From positions 2,772,501-2,836,500 of the forward strand of contig JAJTWR010000251.1 in the NCBI GenBank assembly GCA_021613335.1: DNA of 64,000 nucleotides. The letters run 5' to 3'. Below the pieces are notes generated by a model. The model was not told where the DNA came from. It did no database searches and saw only the letters and a list, made by a program, of their open reading frames with translations. Position 1 is the stretch's first letter; every line of letters starts with the position of its first letter. The DNA comes from Whitmania pigra (taxonomy: Eukaryota; Annelida; Clitellata; Hirudinida; Haemopidae). Shown here piece by piece: positions 46,412 to 59,879 of the stretch. Position numbers and translations under genes: made by a program.

Positions 46412-46771
46412 AATAGTTTATTTGTCCAGCCAAAAACATAAATAAAAATATAACTATTAAGAAATCAAATTTTTTTCCGAGCAAAATTGCAAATATATGA
46501 TTTATAATTACTCTTCTTGCCCATTTATTTCGTGCTCCATGAGTATAGTCGGAGCCCAATGACTCATTTCGGCAACAAGATTGTATTGTTAAATTGTTAA
46601 TATTAGTGTTTACAAATTGGTAATTGGCATGATTAAGTCTGTTTTGTAAAAGTGCAGCTCTAACAGGTACACATTTCAGCCTTTGATTTATCGCCATTCT
46701 GTCAATTCCGTCAGTTAGCCATCCGTTTAGTCCAATCAGGGACGTCCCCTGAAGGGCAGTCTGCTCTCCCA
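46412..46771 (-). CDS. Candidate terminal exon, unidentified, hydrophobic C-terminus
   Basis: Minus strand: an AG acceptor at 46773-46772 (TTTATTCTAAG) opens a 119-codon phase-1 frame that begins GEQTALQGTSLIGLNGWLTD, then GIDRMAINQRLKCVPVRA, LTIQSCCRNESLGSDYTHG, and ends with a hydrophobic stretch FDFLIVIFLFMFLAGQINY before TGA. AATAAA overlaps the stop region and a second one follows. It looks like the last exon of a secreted, GPI-anchored or type I membrane protein. No upstream exon or family was recognised. An alternative donor (AGA|GTAATT, 46512) would end the exon earlier. Confidence 0.4.
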
Positions 46772-46869
46772 CTTAGAATAAACTGAAATAAGTTGGAAAA
46801 ATTAGGATGTAAAGTTCAAATGCATATTATAATAATTCCTATAAGGTTTTCAAGTTGCAACAAATATAT

Positions 46870-47560
46870 AAAATAAAATAATGTTTGCAGACGCCCATAT
46901 CTGTCGGTATTAAATTTAAATTTAATTAAATTCTACTAGATGAAGAATTAGCAAGAGCTGAATCTTTGAAAGCTGTGAACACCTCCTTTAGAAGCCATTG
47001 CGGAAATACTTCATGAAATTTCGTATCAAAAGCGATCTGACTCAACAACTAAATCTAATGTCATTATCATATATGGTCTTACTGAGTTATGAAAGCCACA
47101 ACTGTATTCTGTCTGTTATATTTATGAAGACGGTACAATGAAAAAGTGCTAACTGAATCTTTGGAAGCTTAATTGACCCTAGTGTTATTGATGCAGCAGA
47201 AAACATAAAAGCGACTACTAAGACTTTGAAATTCCTCTACAGTGAAACAGAGATGACACTATTAATCCAGAGTGGAAAACAATTTTCATCCAAATTACAC
47301 ATAAATGCGGAAGACTAATTGAAGCCATAGACAGAGAGTGGCGTTGCGATTTGATGGCAAAGCTGAATCTCAAACAACATTTACAATTGATACATTCTTC
47401 GAGCGGGAGTTCAAAAAAAGTCCTGTATCCACTAATGAACAATTCGAAGTCGAACATGCTGCAGTGCGTAAATCAGTGGCGATCAACCTTTTTTGGATGA
47501 GGGCCAGAAACAGAGTTTGGGGCCAAGCAAATGAGACCAAATAAAATAGATTCCAAATTT
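46870..47560 (+). pseudogene. Degenerate coding-like stretch, probably an old mobile element
   Basis: Lower AT than its surroundings, with scraps in changing frames: TKSNVIIIYGLTE near 47050 (resembling the start of some LINE ORF1 proteins), SVIDAAENIKATTKTLKF near 47190, and an open frame 47338-47544 (MALRFDGKAESQTTFTIDTF). No end repeats were found. The family is not identified. Confidence 0.3.
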
Positions 47561-48045
47561 CTTACTTCACCAACATCAAGACAACGCAAACAATAAGACA
47601 CATGTACAGATGAATAAAAACAAAGTTGTGAACTAGATGTGGGCTGGTGTTCTTAGTAAATATTGACAGTTTTGAGTTAATGAGAGTACGCAACAGTGAC
47701 AGCAACAAGCTTTGAGATGTCAGGCTGTTCGTAGTTTGCATACCAATAGAAAATAATCAAATATCAAAAATAGCGGAGGCTACGGAGGTCCAGTCTCATG
47801 CCACCCTACAAGATAATTGGTGAGGCATGGCTGTCGAGCCACGGAACTAGGCTGTTTGTTACTCCGGTAAGAAAAAATGTCTTAAATTTAGAGATGTGCC
47901 TATTTGTGTTCATTCATAACCTTAAGAGAATTGAACTTTTGACTTCCATTGTCATTGCCCTTCCTCATCCAAGGACGTCAAGCCTAACAAATAATTGAAA
48001 ACGGGTCTTTGTTTTCTTTAGCATGTTTTAAGACTTGTGATTTGC

Positions 48046-48095
48046 GGTTATTATTATTATTATTATTATTATTCTTATTATTATTATTATTATTA

Positions 48096-48146
<51 letters not shown>

Positions 48147-48202
48147 ATTATTATTATTATTATTTATTATTATTATTATTATTATTCTTATTATTATTAT
48201 TA

Positions 48203-48244
<42 letters not shown>

Positions 48245-48272
48245 GTTATTATTATTATTATTCTATTGTTAT
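48046..48272 (+). repeat. (TTA)n microsatellite, about 225 bp
   Basis: TTA array with several slips and scattered CTT and GTT units. Confidence 0.95.
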
Positions 48273-49599
48273 ATTTCTTATTGTTATAAGTTCTGGATAT
48301 AATACAATTTATTCAGGTTGCTTAACCTCTAGAAATGTATGTCATAATAACGTAAAATATGATAATCGAAATACGCAAGATGATAAAAGTTTTTTATTAT
48401 TAAAACCTTTTTATTATTAATATTAATATTATGTTAATTATGTTGAATAACAATAATTTAATTCTGGTGGTATTAATATCCATGCACTGAAACTTTATTT
48501 CGTTCGGCCATGATAGTTTTAATCCAATCGCCAGGATTGAAACTTGATATTGTTCGCCAGATTACGCTTTTTTAATGTGACACTTTAATAATAAATTACT
48601 CGTAAAATCAAGCTGAAACGTTGAAATCAAGCAATTACATTTTGATTTGACATATTGCCGAAAAAAATTATAAGTCTCAGTTTTTATTGTCAGGGACAAT
48701 CTGTTTCCAAGAAGGGCAAATCCTCGCACAACTTGAGTAGATGATTTTTACTGCTTTTAGTCATTATTAAGGTGGAAGGGGCAGTAAACCCTTACAAAAT
48801 ATAAGGTGATGACTCTTGTTTGCGTCTATTCTGAAATCAGGGGGCCCTTGCTTTAAATTACGTTTCTGTTTGTAGTGAAATTGTTATTGCTTATTAAATT
48901 TAATTATTGATAAAACCGAAATATTTAGTATTTTCATTCAAGTCATAATATTAGACTTTATGATGATAATTTATTCTCAAGAAACACGTGGCTTGTGTGA
49001 CCAGAAATAAATTAGACTTAGTCTGCAAAAATTCTAAAGCATGTCGTGACTTTGAAAGAAATGTCAATTTATCAACTTCAAAGGATGGTCCTATAATGAC
49101 ACTTCAGTCTCAAAGGGTAAAGGGGCAATTGATCGAGCATCGACAGGATAAATAAAAATATTTAGTGCCATAATTATAATATAATAAGCCGATTTTTCTA
49201 TAGTAGTTCATATATTAATTGCGATCAATAATATTTTTATAATGTAGTAATTTTTTTATACAAGTTTTTGTTCAAATTAGTTGCATTCAATACCTTAACA
49301 ATGTAACAATATAACCTAAAATTTAAATTAACTAAAAATATAAGTTAACAAATATTATCAATTTGTTTTATTTTCATTTCATTAAATACTATTTCCAATG
49401 AGCCTCCCATCCATCAATACACAATCTCTTCTGTCGACATTTAGAGGTGAACGAGTGCAACAGAACCACAAAGATATTTGCATAACCGTCTCTCAAAGAA
49501 GATTTACAACCTTCTCGTTCTTAAAGGAGGTGATAAAATCTTCTGCTCTTTCTGATAGGATTACCATCACCATCTTACTCAAATACAGCATTAAAATCT

Positions 49600-49790
49600 T
49601 TAGCATTCTTTTGGCGTCTGCTTCTGAAACCAGGATAAAGATTTGATTGCTTCTGCTGGTGGTTCTTTCAATTCAGTTTCCCGTGGTTTTATTGCTTTTC
49701 CAGCTGGTTTTCCCATGTTCGGTTTTATGATCGTTTGGAAAGCAACATCTGGCATCTGGAGAAGCTGGAAATTAATAAACAAAATTAAGA
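49600..49790 (-). other. Short open frame, unidentified
   Basis: Minus strand, 60 codons including PNMGKPAGKAIKPRETELKE and PPAEAIKSLSWFQKQTPKEC before a stop. The composition is less AT-biased than the flanks and a possible AG acceptor precedes CTTCTCCAGATGCC. Could be an exon or old repeat; no family recognised. Confidence 0.2.
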
Positions 49791-49799
49791 TTGTTAATT

Positions 49800-52700
49800 A
49801 CATATCTGTTACATGATTTTTAGATCGTGATGTGGGAAATCACGATTTTATCAAGGAGAAATTGATTTTAAATGTGTAAAGTTTATTTATTTTTTTATTT
49901 TTATTTTATTAATGTAATGATTATTTCAAAGCTTATATATGTTAAATTATTATATTATTATGTTAATATAATATTATATTAATTAGTTACAGATATTAAA
50001 ATTTTCAATATAAATTTGATAAGTGTTAAATTGATTCAATGCCACTTTCATCAAAAGAAAAAATAATATAATATTATGCTGGATTATTAGATGCTGATAT
50101 AATGATACAATTATAATTATAATAATAAATAATTATAAATAAAATAATTTACAATAATTTTCAGCACCAATGAGCTCGTTCACAGCTGCATGGAAAACCA
50201 TAAAATAAACCGAGCTTCAAAGTTTGCATTTGAGACTGAAGTTGTGAGAAGCCAAGTGTTCTTAATGTGAAATAAAGTAAAGAGAAATGTTAATAAATAA
50301 CAATAAATAATAGTTTTAAAAAAAATAGGCGGCAGTATGTTATTTAACATATGATATATGTAATAGAAAAGATTATTTTGTCTGTAATACATTAAATATG
50401 ATAAATGTGAAAAACACCAATAGATTATTATTACACTAAATGTGTACAAAGCATCTTGATCATATTTAATGTTAGAGCTATTTCTGTATTTACTACAAAA
50501 AAGTAAGTCAAATTTCATTGATCACAGTAATTTTTATTAATGAGATATTTGATTTTTCAAGTCATTTTCGTGATGCCTAATAATGTTAGTTTAAAAAAAA
50601 ATCTTTAAAAATAATTCTACATACTAACTAATTGCGCAATAAATTAATTAACAAAATATTAATACATTCAAAATAATTTATATTATTGTATTAATTAATT
50701 AATTTATTTATTTTAGATTTTAAATTAAATTAATAATTAACTGGCAGAGTTTGTGTTATAAATACTTTTAAATATACATATCACATTGAAAACTATATTT
50801 GGTTAGCAAGGCGATTTCTTAATAGGGATTACTTTTCTATTTTAGATCCGAATACGCATGGAATCCGAATTCATTTCATAAATATTTTTTTAAAACATGG
50901 CTTATTTTATTTTATTTCAGGCAATTCAATAGTGTCATTTCAAATAGTTTACTTGTTATAAATCACAAAAACTTAAGTAGAATTGTATTTTATGATTTAT
51001 TTTTAAATTGTTTAAATTGACACTATATTGATGTTTTTTAAATTAAATTATTATCTATTCTAATTATAAGAGACTTCTTATAATCTACTTTATTCGATGA
51101 AACTTTTTGATAAATTGTTGCCGAAAGAAGAAAATGGAAGGTGACAGCATTTTTTACCCATCATCAGAGAATGCTTTCAAATGAATCATAAAAAGCACTT
51201 TGATGACGGGTGAACATGCTGACCATTGAAATGAATCGACATCAGAATTTAATTTAAATTAATTTATATTCAGTAAAAATATACATAATTACTTGTTGTA
51301 AATTCAATACTTGATATAGTTAGTTATCGTAATAAGTTTTAATTTCATTGAATATTTATTCTTATGTCTATTTTTTTGTATTTATAGTTATTATCAAATT
51401 TAAATTTGTTTAATAATATTTCATTAATTAATCGATAATAAAAATTACATAAGCATTATTTAGCAATCTCATTAGACATTTTACTTGTTAAATAATATAT
51501 ATCTCGTGCTTATCCTAGCACCTAATAATAAGTAGTAATTATTAAATCAATTTATTCCTGTTATTATCTCTCAAATATTATGTCTTATGTCTATTTTTTT
51601 CAGTAAAGTAACAAAGAGTTACTAAAACGAATTTTGTAATATTTAACATTGCCTCACAATTACATAAATTCTTAGCTTAGTTTAAAAAGATATTTTAACC
51701 TAGAATAAATAAATGAATTTAATGCTTCTTTAAATATTTAAAAATATATTTCAAATTAAGCTTTCTTCAATTACCAGGTAATATATACCAGCATAAAATG
51801 TTTCGCAAGTTGCCGATGAACAATTCACCAGATATTACCAGCAGAAAATGTGCCGATTTAAAGCAACGCACATATTTGGGCTGATAAAGAATGGTGATAT
51901 TATTTGTAGAGATGAGTAATAAAAATTCAGATCAATAGTACTTTTATTTATTAATTAATACAGCAATCTACATTCTATATAGCAACAAATAATTAATATT
52001 TAATTTATATCTCAATTTATTTATTTAAAAATCTTTTAAAAATTAATTAATTAAATTTGTTAGCATTTAATTTTAAATTGATTAAATGGAACGATTTATT
52101 AACTAATTAATTAAAGTGAAAATTAACGGAATAAATGATGCATAAATAAATCCATAATAAATTCCTTTACATAACTGATTAAATTATTAATAATTACTAA
52201 GTATTACTATAATGTAAGTGGTTACAATAACTATAATTGTATATTACTTTATTATAACTACTGATATAAATGACGTGAGCTATCACAAGACATTCTACCA
52301 CCTACAGAACTGAGAATAATTTATTTTTTACCCATTTCTGATGATGGTAAAATATTTAGCGCAGCACAAATGAACTTATCGAACCAAATGTATAAGCTTT
52401 ATACAGAACACAAGCCACGCCTTCGAAGGGTGGGGTCAAGGACGTTTGTGTCATTAGATTCACTTAAAACGTTGGCTGAAGGCCTGTTCTGCAACTAATT
52501 CAACATAATTTCTGACGCACTGATAAATTTATTTCGTTAGAACTTAAAGATTGTAAGATGAAAAACACATGGATTGAATTATAAGATACATAGTTTATAA
52601 AATATAAATTGTTATTAACATATAAAATACGTAATAAACTTAGAAATACAAACACGAATACAATTTGATAAAAAATCATTAAAGTTTCAAATATAGTTAA

Positions 52701-55700
52701 AATAATGACCAAATATTGTTTTATTTAGCATGAAAATCACTGAAATAATGTCCTTAGACAAAACTCAGCATTTAAAAATTAACACAGAGCTGCAAAAATC
52801 ATCTGTTAATGTTGCCATTTTTGATAATTACTAGCTGAAATGTAAAGTTTTATGTAATTTCAATGTACTAATAAATCATTTATTTAATCAGTTATCAATT
52901 ATCAGCGATTAATTTAGGCAAATAGATATTATAAATGGAAAATGTATAAATAAATCAATAATTTTAGGTGATATATTGGAGAATAGTTTTAAATTTATTT
53001 AATTTACTCTATTGTGAATTTACAAAAGGATTTGTTAATTATCAATCATTGAAAAATAAATCGGAGAAAAAATAAAGAAAAGTTGAATTTTGTTCATTAT
53101 TTAATTTAAATGAAACTTTGAAGCCTCTCATTTATAATAAATATTTATTTTTACCTGTTCAATAATAAATTAACATCAATCCAACCTAATTATTTAATCG
53201 TTAATAGTAAAAATTGATTCTCTTTAAAAAAAAATAAATATACGAACTAAGACAACATATTCTCTTTAACATTTGTGTCAAACCAGATGGAATCTTGAAT
53301 TTCACCTTGAAATAACAATGCAGAATAAAACATGGTTATGAAAGTCTACATATGTTTATGTAACTGCTTATTTATTGACTTAAACATTTATTTAACTCAT
53401 ATTGGGAATTTACTAAGACATTGCCAGTAACATTTAACTATTGGTTTAGATTGCATCAACCCTAAACATGGATTACTTAACTTACAAGTTCAATAGCAGG
53501 ATAATGGATTAGAGACATTTATTTGTTATTTTCAAAGGTAAATGTTTATTAATGTAATAATCTTTATCTTGGCACAAAACAAATTTTAAATATTTCTTAA
53601 GACATTTAATAACAAATATCAAATTGTTGATTTACACTAATATTTTATACAATAATGTAACTTCAAATATATCCAAGTTAATGTCACGATAACATAAAGA
53701 AATTTTAGAACGGTTAGTTTATGGAACCTCGTAAACATCTGCATATAATATTTAAATTTTTTAAGAATTCGCTAGATGGTACCCATGAAGTTTATGACAC
53801 CTGCGAGAACAAACATTATTGAATACCAAAAACTAAAAAAATTAACAGTAATGTTTTATTTTTCACTAATTTTATTCTATTATATTAATAACTTAAAAAT
53901 GATTTCACTTATTTTGAATTACTCGTCACTACTGCTACCATATGGCGATAATGTTGAAATTTACAAAAAAAAGTATTCGCTGGAAAACACTCCTGCATTT
54001 TATTCTGCTTTTGTTAAAATAAAGCAAAAACATTAACATTGCTTAGAATTTGGCTGGTAAAGTAATCACCATTAACCAAAAATTGCGACGATTATTTCTT
54101 TCTTAGACTAATTGATTTACCAGTTTCTTCTTTATTGTTGTTATTATTACCAAATCTAGGTTTAATATCCTTATATGAATATTGAATTTTAAACTAGAAG
54201 CTTTCTTTAAAATAATATTTATTGATTTATGTCATCAAAATCAATCAACGTATGTAATTATTTGCAATTATTTTAACAAGTAATGAACGGTTTATTAGTT
54301 AGTAAAAGCAAACAATATTTGTGCTCAGATTATGATTCTAAACATTAAATAAAACATAAAAATAAAACATGTGGACAAAATTGACACACAGAAATAAAAT
54401 ATTGTTAGTAATCAATACCCAGATATTTATAAAGGATCAAGTCTAAATATAGACATCGTACTCATAATGTAAAAGTCATACCATTGCCAGACGGAAAAGG
54501 TCAAGTGGTTCTACCATTGGTTATTTATAGACTTTTTTCACGTGCTTGAATTAATGCATGTATGCGTACATGCATGCACAGCTACATAGACACTTGGCTA
54601 GTCCTTTGTTTCAATTTAGTCATCGGCACAGCTATGATTTATGACGCATTGTTTGTGCATAACTTTTTTTTTTTACAGTCTTTATGAGTTTATTGAATCA
54701 AACAAACAAACAGGCCGTAAGATATAAAAAAAAACAAAAAGTGAAAGCAAATAAACTCATTAATAAAAGGGCATGAGTTTAACTGAGTTAGATCCTTGAT
54801 AGATGAAGGTATGGACAAGTAAAGTCTTGGGCCATAATTGAATTGAGAATAATTTAAGTGTAGATTTGAAGAGAGACGGACTAAATTTATGTGCATTACG
54901 TAGAAAGTGTGAAGGATTATTGGAGTTATTGCTTGATATGAAAAAAATCAGAAAATATTTTGGGAAGAGAATTGAAATCATATGAAAACATGAAAAGAGC
55001 AATTTGTAAATTATGAATTTGTGATATATTTAACTGACTATTATTAAAGAAGACAGAAGCAGTTGATGATTAGGGTGATAATAAGAAAATTTTTTGTACA
55101 ATCCGTTTTTGCAAAATATTCAATGTAATTTGTGTAATGTAAATGTGTGTTATAAGTAGCTGCCCATATTATATTATTTGTGCATAATTATGTTTTTATT
55201 TTGCATGTGCAAAGGAATGCTTGTGTTTGTATAACTTTTTTTTATTATTTTTACTAGAAATTATAATAACAATATTCTAATGTAATAACGTAATTATTTT
55301 GCATTTAAAAAATTAGTTTTTTTGAATAATTAATTAATTATATGCATTATATTAACTTTATATATCGGCAAATTTTTGATTAATATAATTAAATTTGTTA
55401 AAGTAATTATTTTCTGATATAAATAATTTTCAAACAAAACTTAAAGTTTTTATGCATGTGATATTAAAAGTAAATGCACATTAAATTATAATTACAAAGA
55501 TTTTTCTTTAGCTTAATTCATAAAATAATTTTTATAGAAATTATTTATTATAACGTGATCACTTAACCATCTTAAAAAAAATTAATAAATTTAATAATTA
55601 CTTTTGTTAAATTTCTGAAAATTAATTTGTATTTATTCATTATTATTATTTTTTATTTATTGTAAATTTTAAATAATTTTTCACATTTTTTTACTTATTA

Positions 55701-56800
55701 TAATTATTTTGCAGGTTAATATATGCAGACTAGCGTAGAACATGTGTAATTTTTATTTTGATATATGTAAATAATTTTTAATATTGTCTATCTTATATTA
55801 GTTTTATTGCCTATATTTGGATCACGCATATTTAGATTAATTTGTTTAAACAGGATAACACATTTAAAATTTCATAATATATAAAAACAATATCATATAT
55901 ACATGACGTGTAATATACTACGCCCTGTTAGAATAGCAACTAACAATTATTTAATAAAATTCTTGCCTAAACAGAACTTTGCTAAGCTTAAATATTATTC
56001 AAACAATATTACAAAACAATAGTATTGAATTTTAATATTCAGATAGTATTTTTTTTTTATTCCGCGCTACTTAAAATGTCGATTATTAATTCCTTTATTT
56101 CACTGGTTTTATGTTATCTTTTACGGCTTGTTATGAACTGTTGTCATAAAAAGTTATCATTTGATTTATTTTGTTCGATCCATGTTGTACTCGAATTCAG
56201 CGTTTAAATATTCATGTTAAAAGACATAAATGTTTATTTTCAGTTTTTTTTAAGAAGGTATTATTTATTAATGAAGTGGCTTCTCGAAAATGGTTTAAGA
56301 ATTTGCAGAGAAGTATTTAGCTTGGAAATAACTGAAATTACAATGAATATTTATGCAGATGCCCTCTTCTTTGGGGGCGGTAATTCTCAATGAATTGATT
56401 CGTGGCCCAATTTGCATTCATCCTACGACCTGGATCTATGAGTAATCAGGTCAGAAGCATTAGCATGTTTTCAAGAAATTATTTCGATTTTTATTTAAAT
56501 ATCGTAATCATAATCTTAGCATGCAAGCATCACCCTATTTTAGAATAAGTACAACAAAATGCAATGTAATTATCTGATGTTTTAATCTGCATATCATGAG
56601 TGTAAAGAATTTTAATTTTTAGTAATATTTGAACTCGGTAACATTGGCCTACATTCCTGGCATAATAGCAGCTGAGAATCCTGACATTTATATGATGTGT
56701 TAAGGTGTGACAAAGATAAATTATCCAAAAGGAGATAAATTTGTGCCACATACATATATGATATATATATACTTACAAGATAAGAAAGCAGTGGATGCTC
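49800..56800. other. AT-rich desert
   Basis: Long AT-rich stretch. Only isolated words stand out, for example a perfect octamer ATTTGCAT at 56410-56417 in a small island at 56370-56460. Open frames such as 53776-54036 show no protein features. Confidence 0.45.
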
Positions 56801-56804
56801 AACA

Positions 56805-57480
56805 CAACTCCACGGATAGCAGGATCCGCGAAGTCAAGCCACCGCTCAGACCTGGAAGGAAATTCTGAACGCAGAATGAGATCGACGAATCAATTGCCGA
56901 GCTGTTGTTCGAGGAAGTGAGAGGACCTACCCAGACGGACCGTCATGCAGTAGGATGGAACCACCTGCCAAAATGGTCCCAGGCGAGCTCATCAGTCTAA
57001 GCCGCTATGATTAGCCAGGAAAGGAGGCGAAAAGTGGAACAGGACCAAGACCAACGAAGGCAGTTCAGCAGTCACAGCAGGGTAAGTGAACAACGTGGGA
57101 TGACGTGATGCAACGATCCCTTACCTGGAGCGACATGTGGAAAATGTCCCCGCTCCGACTTGCCTACGCGATAAGGTCAGTGTACGACCAGTTGCCCTCC
57201 AGGGACAATTTGCAGAAGTGGGGTCTGGTGGAAGACACCAAATGCCGGTTCTGTGCGGTACCACATCACGTGCTCAGCAATTGCACGTATGCCCTTGTCA
57301 AAGGTCGGTACACATGACGCGACATAACCAGGTAATTTGAGAAGTGTATGAAGCCGCAAAATCAGCAGTCTCCAAAGCGATCTCGCGTACGATAGCAAAT
57401 CAGCGAAAGATTGGCTTCTTGCCCGAGGGCTTCGCACACCTCGGCAAAAAGAGATGTCAAACCCCCAGGCGAGAAAAGAA
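56805..57480 (+). mobile_element. Non-LTR retrotransposon remnant with CCHC-like region
   Basis: Reading plus, 57105-57317 is open and contains WSDMWKMSPLRLAYAIRSVY, then LPSRDNLQKWGL and the zinc-knuckle-like CRFCAVPHHVLSNC, ending LVKGRYT. After a one-base slip the frame continues RHNQVI, a stop, then KAISRTIANQRKIGFLPEG, which overlaps the start of the minus-strand remnant at 36.3 kb. Upstream, 56805-57100 is GC-richer and shows broken coding. It belongs to the same element family as 34.3 and 61.3 kb. Confidence 0.75.
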
Positions 57481-57952
57481 TATTTAAATAGTTAATAAAT
57501 ATAGTTTATTTAATTATCAACAGTTAATAGTCGCGTCTCTTTAAATTATCAAATCGATGCTTCTAGACATTCCTGCCAAAATAGTCGATTTTATAATTCT
57601 CTTGATGTAAGATCACTTTTGAATATTTTTCAAGGAAACGTTTTTAGATATACAGATTTACGAATAACATACTACTAGCTAGATAAAAACTATCTCGATA
57701 AAATTTTTTTTATTGAGCGTCTACTATCGACTAATAAAGTTTTATTTGCTTTAATAATATTTTTGAAAAATTTACTTTTGTTCAACAGGGATTCTAGGGA
57801 TTCTTTCATAAATCTTCAGTTAGTTGGATCTCTCGAGTGAATTAATTCATGGAATAAATTTTCAAGTCCGATCAAAGATTTATTAAATATTGACAAACTA
57901 CGTGCAAATAAAAACTTAATTACTTATAAATAGTTACTTAGTTTTCATTTTC

Positions 57953-58135
57953 GACATGACCAAATCTGCCAAAATAGAGGAACAAAGTTTCAAGCCGGAC
58001 AAAGTATTTCCTCTGTGCAAGACAGAGTTCAGCCCTATGGAGCAGCAGTTTGGGTCTACTTTCAACCAGATCCAATATGGCGGCTTACCAGGGCCTAGTG
58101 ATAGGGGGCGGCTCTTCCCACCATATACACTTGTC
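57953..58135 (+). pseudogene. Coding-like fragment split by hAT insertion, left part
   Basis: Open from an ATG at 57956 with codon-like composition: MTKSAKIEEQSFKPDKVFPL, then LCKTEFSPMEQQFGSTF and GGLPGPSDRGRLFPPYTL, ending at the target site of the hAT. The product is not recognised. The right part is at 59502. Confidence 0.35.
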
Positions 58136-59493
58136 CAGTGTTGTAAAAATTACCTCATTTCGGTAACTAGTTACAAGTAAAAGTAATACCTCAAAAAGCT
58201 ACTTAAGTATAAGTAAGAGTATTGTCTCAAAAATTTACTCAAGTAAAAGTTAAAAGTTACAGCGTAACGTTAAGTAAAAATTACAAGTAACTTTGATGCC
58301 GCCATTATTGTGATCATACATCATTCCGTATTATTTAAAAGGAATTGTTTCTCTTATCGTTAAAACAATTACTGGTATTAACTGCTAGTACTAACAATCA
58401 TTAAGTAATAACATTTGAACTAATGCATTCTTTTGGTGTTTTTATTATTTATTACATTACAATCACAAATTTTTGTTAATTTTTAACATAACTAAGTCCT
58501 CGAATAGTTTGTCACTCATTATGGTCCTTCAGCTGTTCTTTGTCATACCAGAAGAGCTGAATAAACGTTCAACAGCTGCACTAGCTAGCAGAGGAGTGTT
58601 CAACTGGATAAATAATTTCTTCAGGGTATCGCTTCCAGTAATAATGTTCATGTCAACTGATCGGTCTCGAAGATACTGCATCAGAATATCAGTCGACCTT
58701 GTGCAATTGAAGAAACTGTCTTCAATACTGTCAGCATCAGATGAACGAGAGCTCAAAGCTCGTCCATCTTTGCTGCATTAGAAGATGCTATTTTGGCTAC
58801 CAGTTTCTCATCAAGCTTGACAATCGTTAGCAAAGATATTCCATATTCCTTAACTTCTGTTGGATGCATGCGTTCCACGTGCTTCTTCAAGTTAGATGAA
58901 GAACCTTCATATGCTGAACATGTAGTTTTTGTTTCTGTTGGCAGAGTAGGCATACATACTTATATGATTTTCCTTTGATTGAAATCTGAACATTTTGTTC
59001 AAATACGGCCACGGACTATCTTCACCCTTGTTCCTCTTATCTTCGCTAACGACACTAAAAATGGCTTCAAATGAAGCCATACTACGATATATTAAATCTT
59101 ATCTTATATTATTATATGTATACAATATTATATATTAAAAAAGCTTCGGTATGACTAATCAACAATTTCCGATTTAAAACAAAAACGACCGGCGATAACC
59201 ACAATAACAAAAGAGCGATGATCGGGAAGGGGAAGGTTCTCGAACGAACCAAAGAATAACAATCTAGAATTTAAATTTTTTTTAAATAAATTAAACTAAT
59301 TTAAAATGTTATTTATGTTACTTTGTAACGTCTTGCGCCAAAAAGGTAACGAATTAAAAGTATGACCAAAAATAGTAATTTGTTACAAGTAAGAGTACAA
59401 AATTTTTTTTGTAATTGTTACAAGTAAAAATTACCAAAAAATGTAATTAATTACAGTCACGAATTACATGTAATTCGATACTGCACAACACTG
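58136..59493 (-). mobile_element. BED-type hAT element, 1358 bp, with perfect 8-bp target duplication
   Basis: Begins CAGTGTTGT and ends with its complement ACAACACTG (the last base is 59493); CACTTGTC flanks both sides (58128-58135 and 59494-59501). The minus strand from 59080 to 58463 carries the broken transposase: MASFEAIFSVVSEDKRNKGE, SSSNLKKHVERMHPTEVKEY, SSDADSIEDSFFNCTRSTDI, LLASAAVERLFSSSGM and MSDKLFEDLVMLKINKNL. The central RNase-H-like region is absent, so it cannot supply transposase itself. The intact ends and target duplication mean it is the youngest local copy. Confidence 0.88.
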
Positions 59494-59501
59494 CACTTGT
59501 C

Positions 59502-59705
59502 ATCGTCATCCATCAAATCAGCCACTTCAAATATTGAAAGCACTCGCATACCCAGGTTCTGATGATGAGGTGTACTTTGAAGTCGAGACCACCCCAAGAT
59601 TGCAAGTATCAACTGAATGTAAACTCAAGATGTATGGCTTTTTGTTACATCGTATCTGTACTATACAGCATGTTCGGATTTGTGAGGATTTAGACTTTAT
59701 TTGAA
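59502..59705 (+). pseudogene. Coding-like fragment split by hAT insertion, right part
   Basis: With the hAT and one target copy removed, sequence continues from 58135 to 59502. One frame stays open for about 65 codons (LQILKALAYPGSDDEVYFEV, then STECKLKMYGFLLHR, ending in ICEDLDFI and a stop). This is not the frame of the left part, so there is a frame break or the fragment is not a single exon. Not recognised. Confidence 0.3.
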
Positions 59706-59879
59706 ACATTTGGCTTCTTTCGAGATGAGAAGCTTATGGTTTTTATTAAAAAGTTATAAAAACTGACTCTGTCTGTAGCGCCGGATCGGATCAAAGGGGA
59801 AACTTTTTTCTTGACAAATTCAATCAAATTCAGATGTCTTCTGGCGTCCGGGACTCGTTCGCTCGATATCACCATAAAA

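Noticed and set aside
53776..54036. Open frame of 86 codons with a hydrophobic middle
   Set aside because: Composition follows the AT-rich background and no family motif or conserved neighbour is seen.
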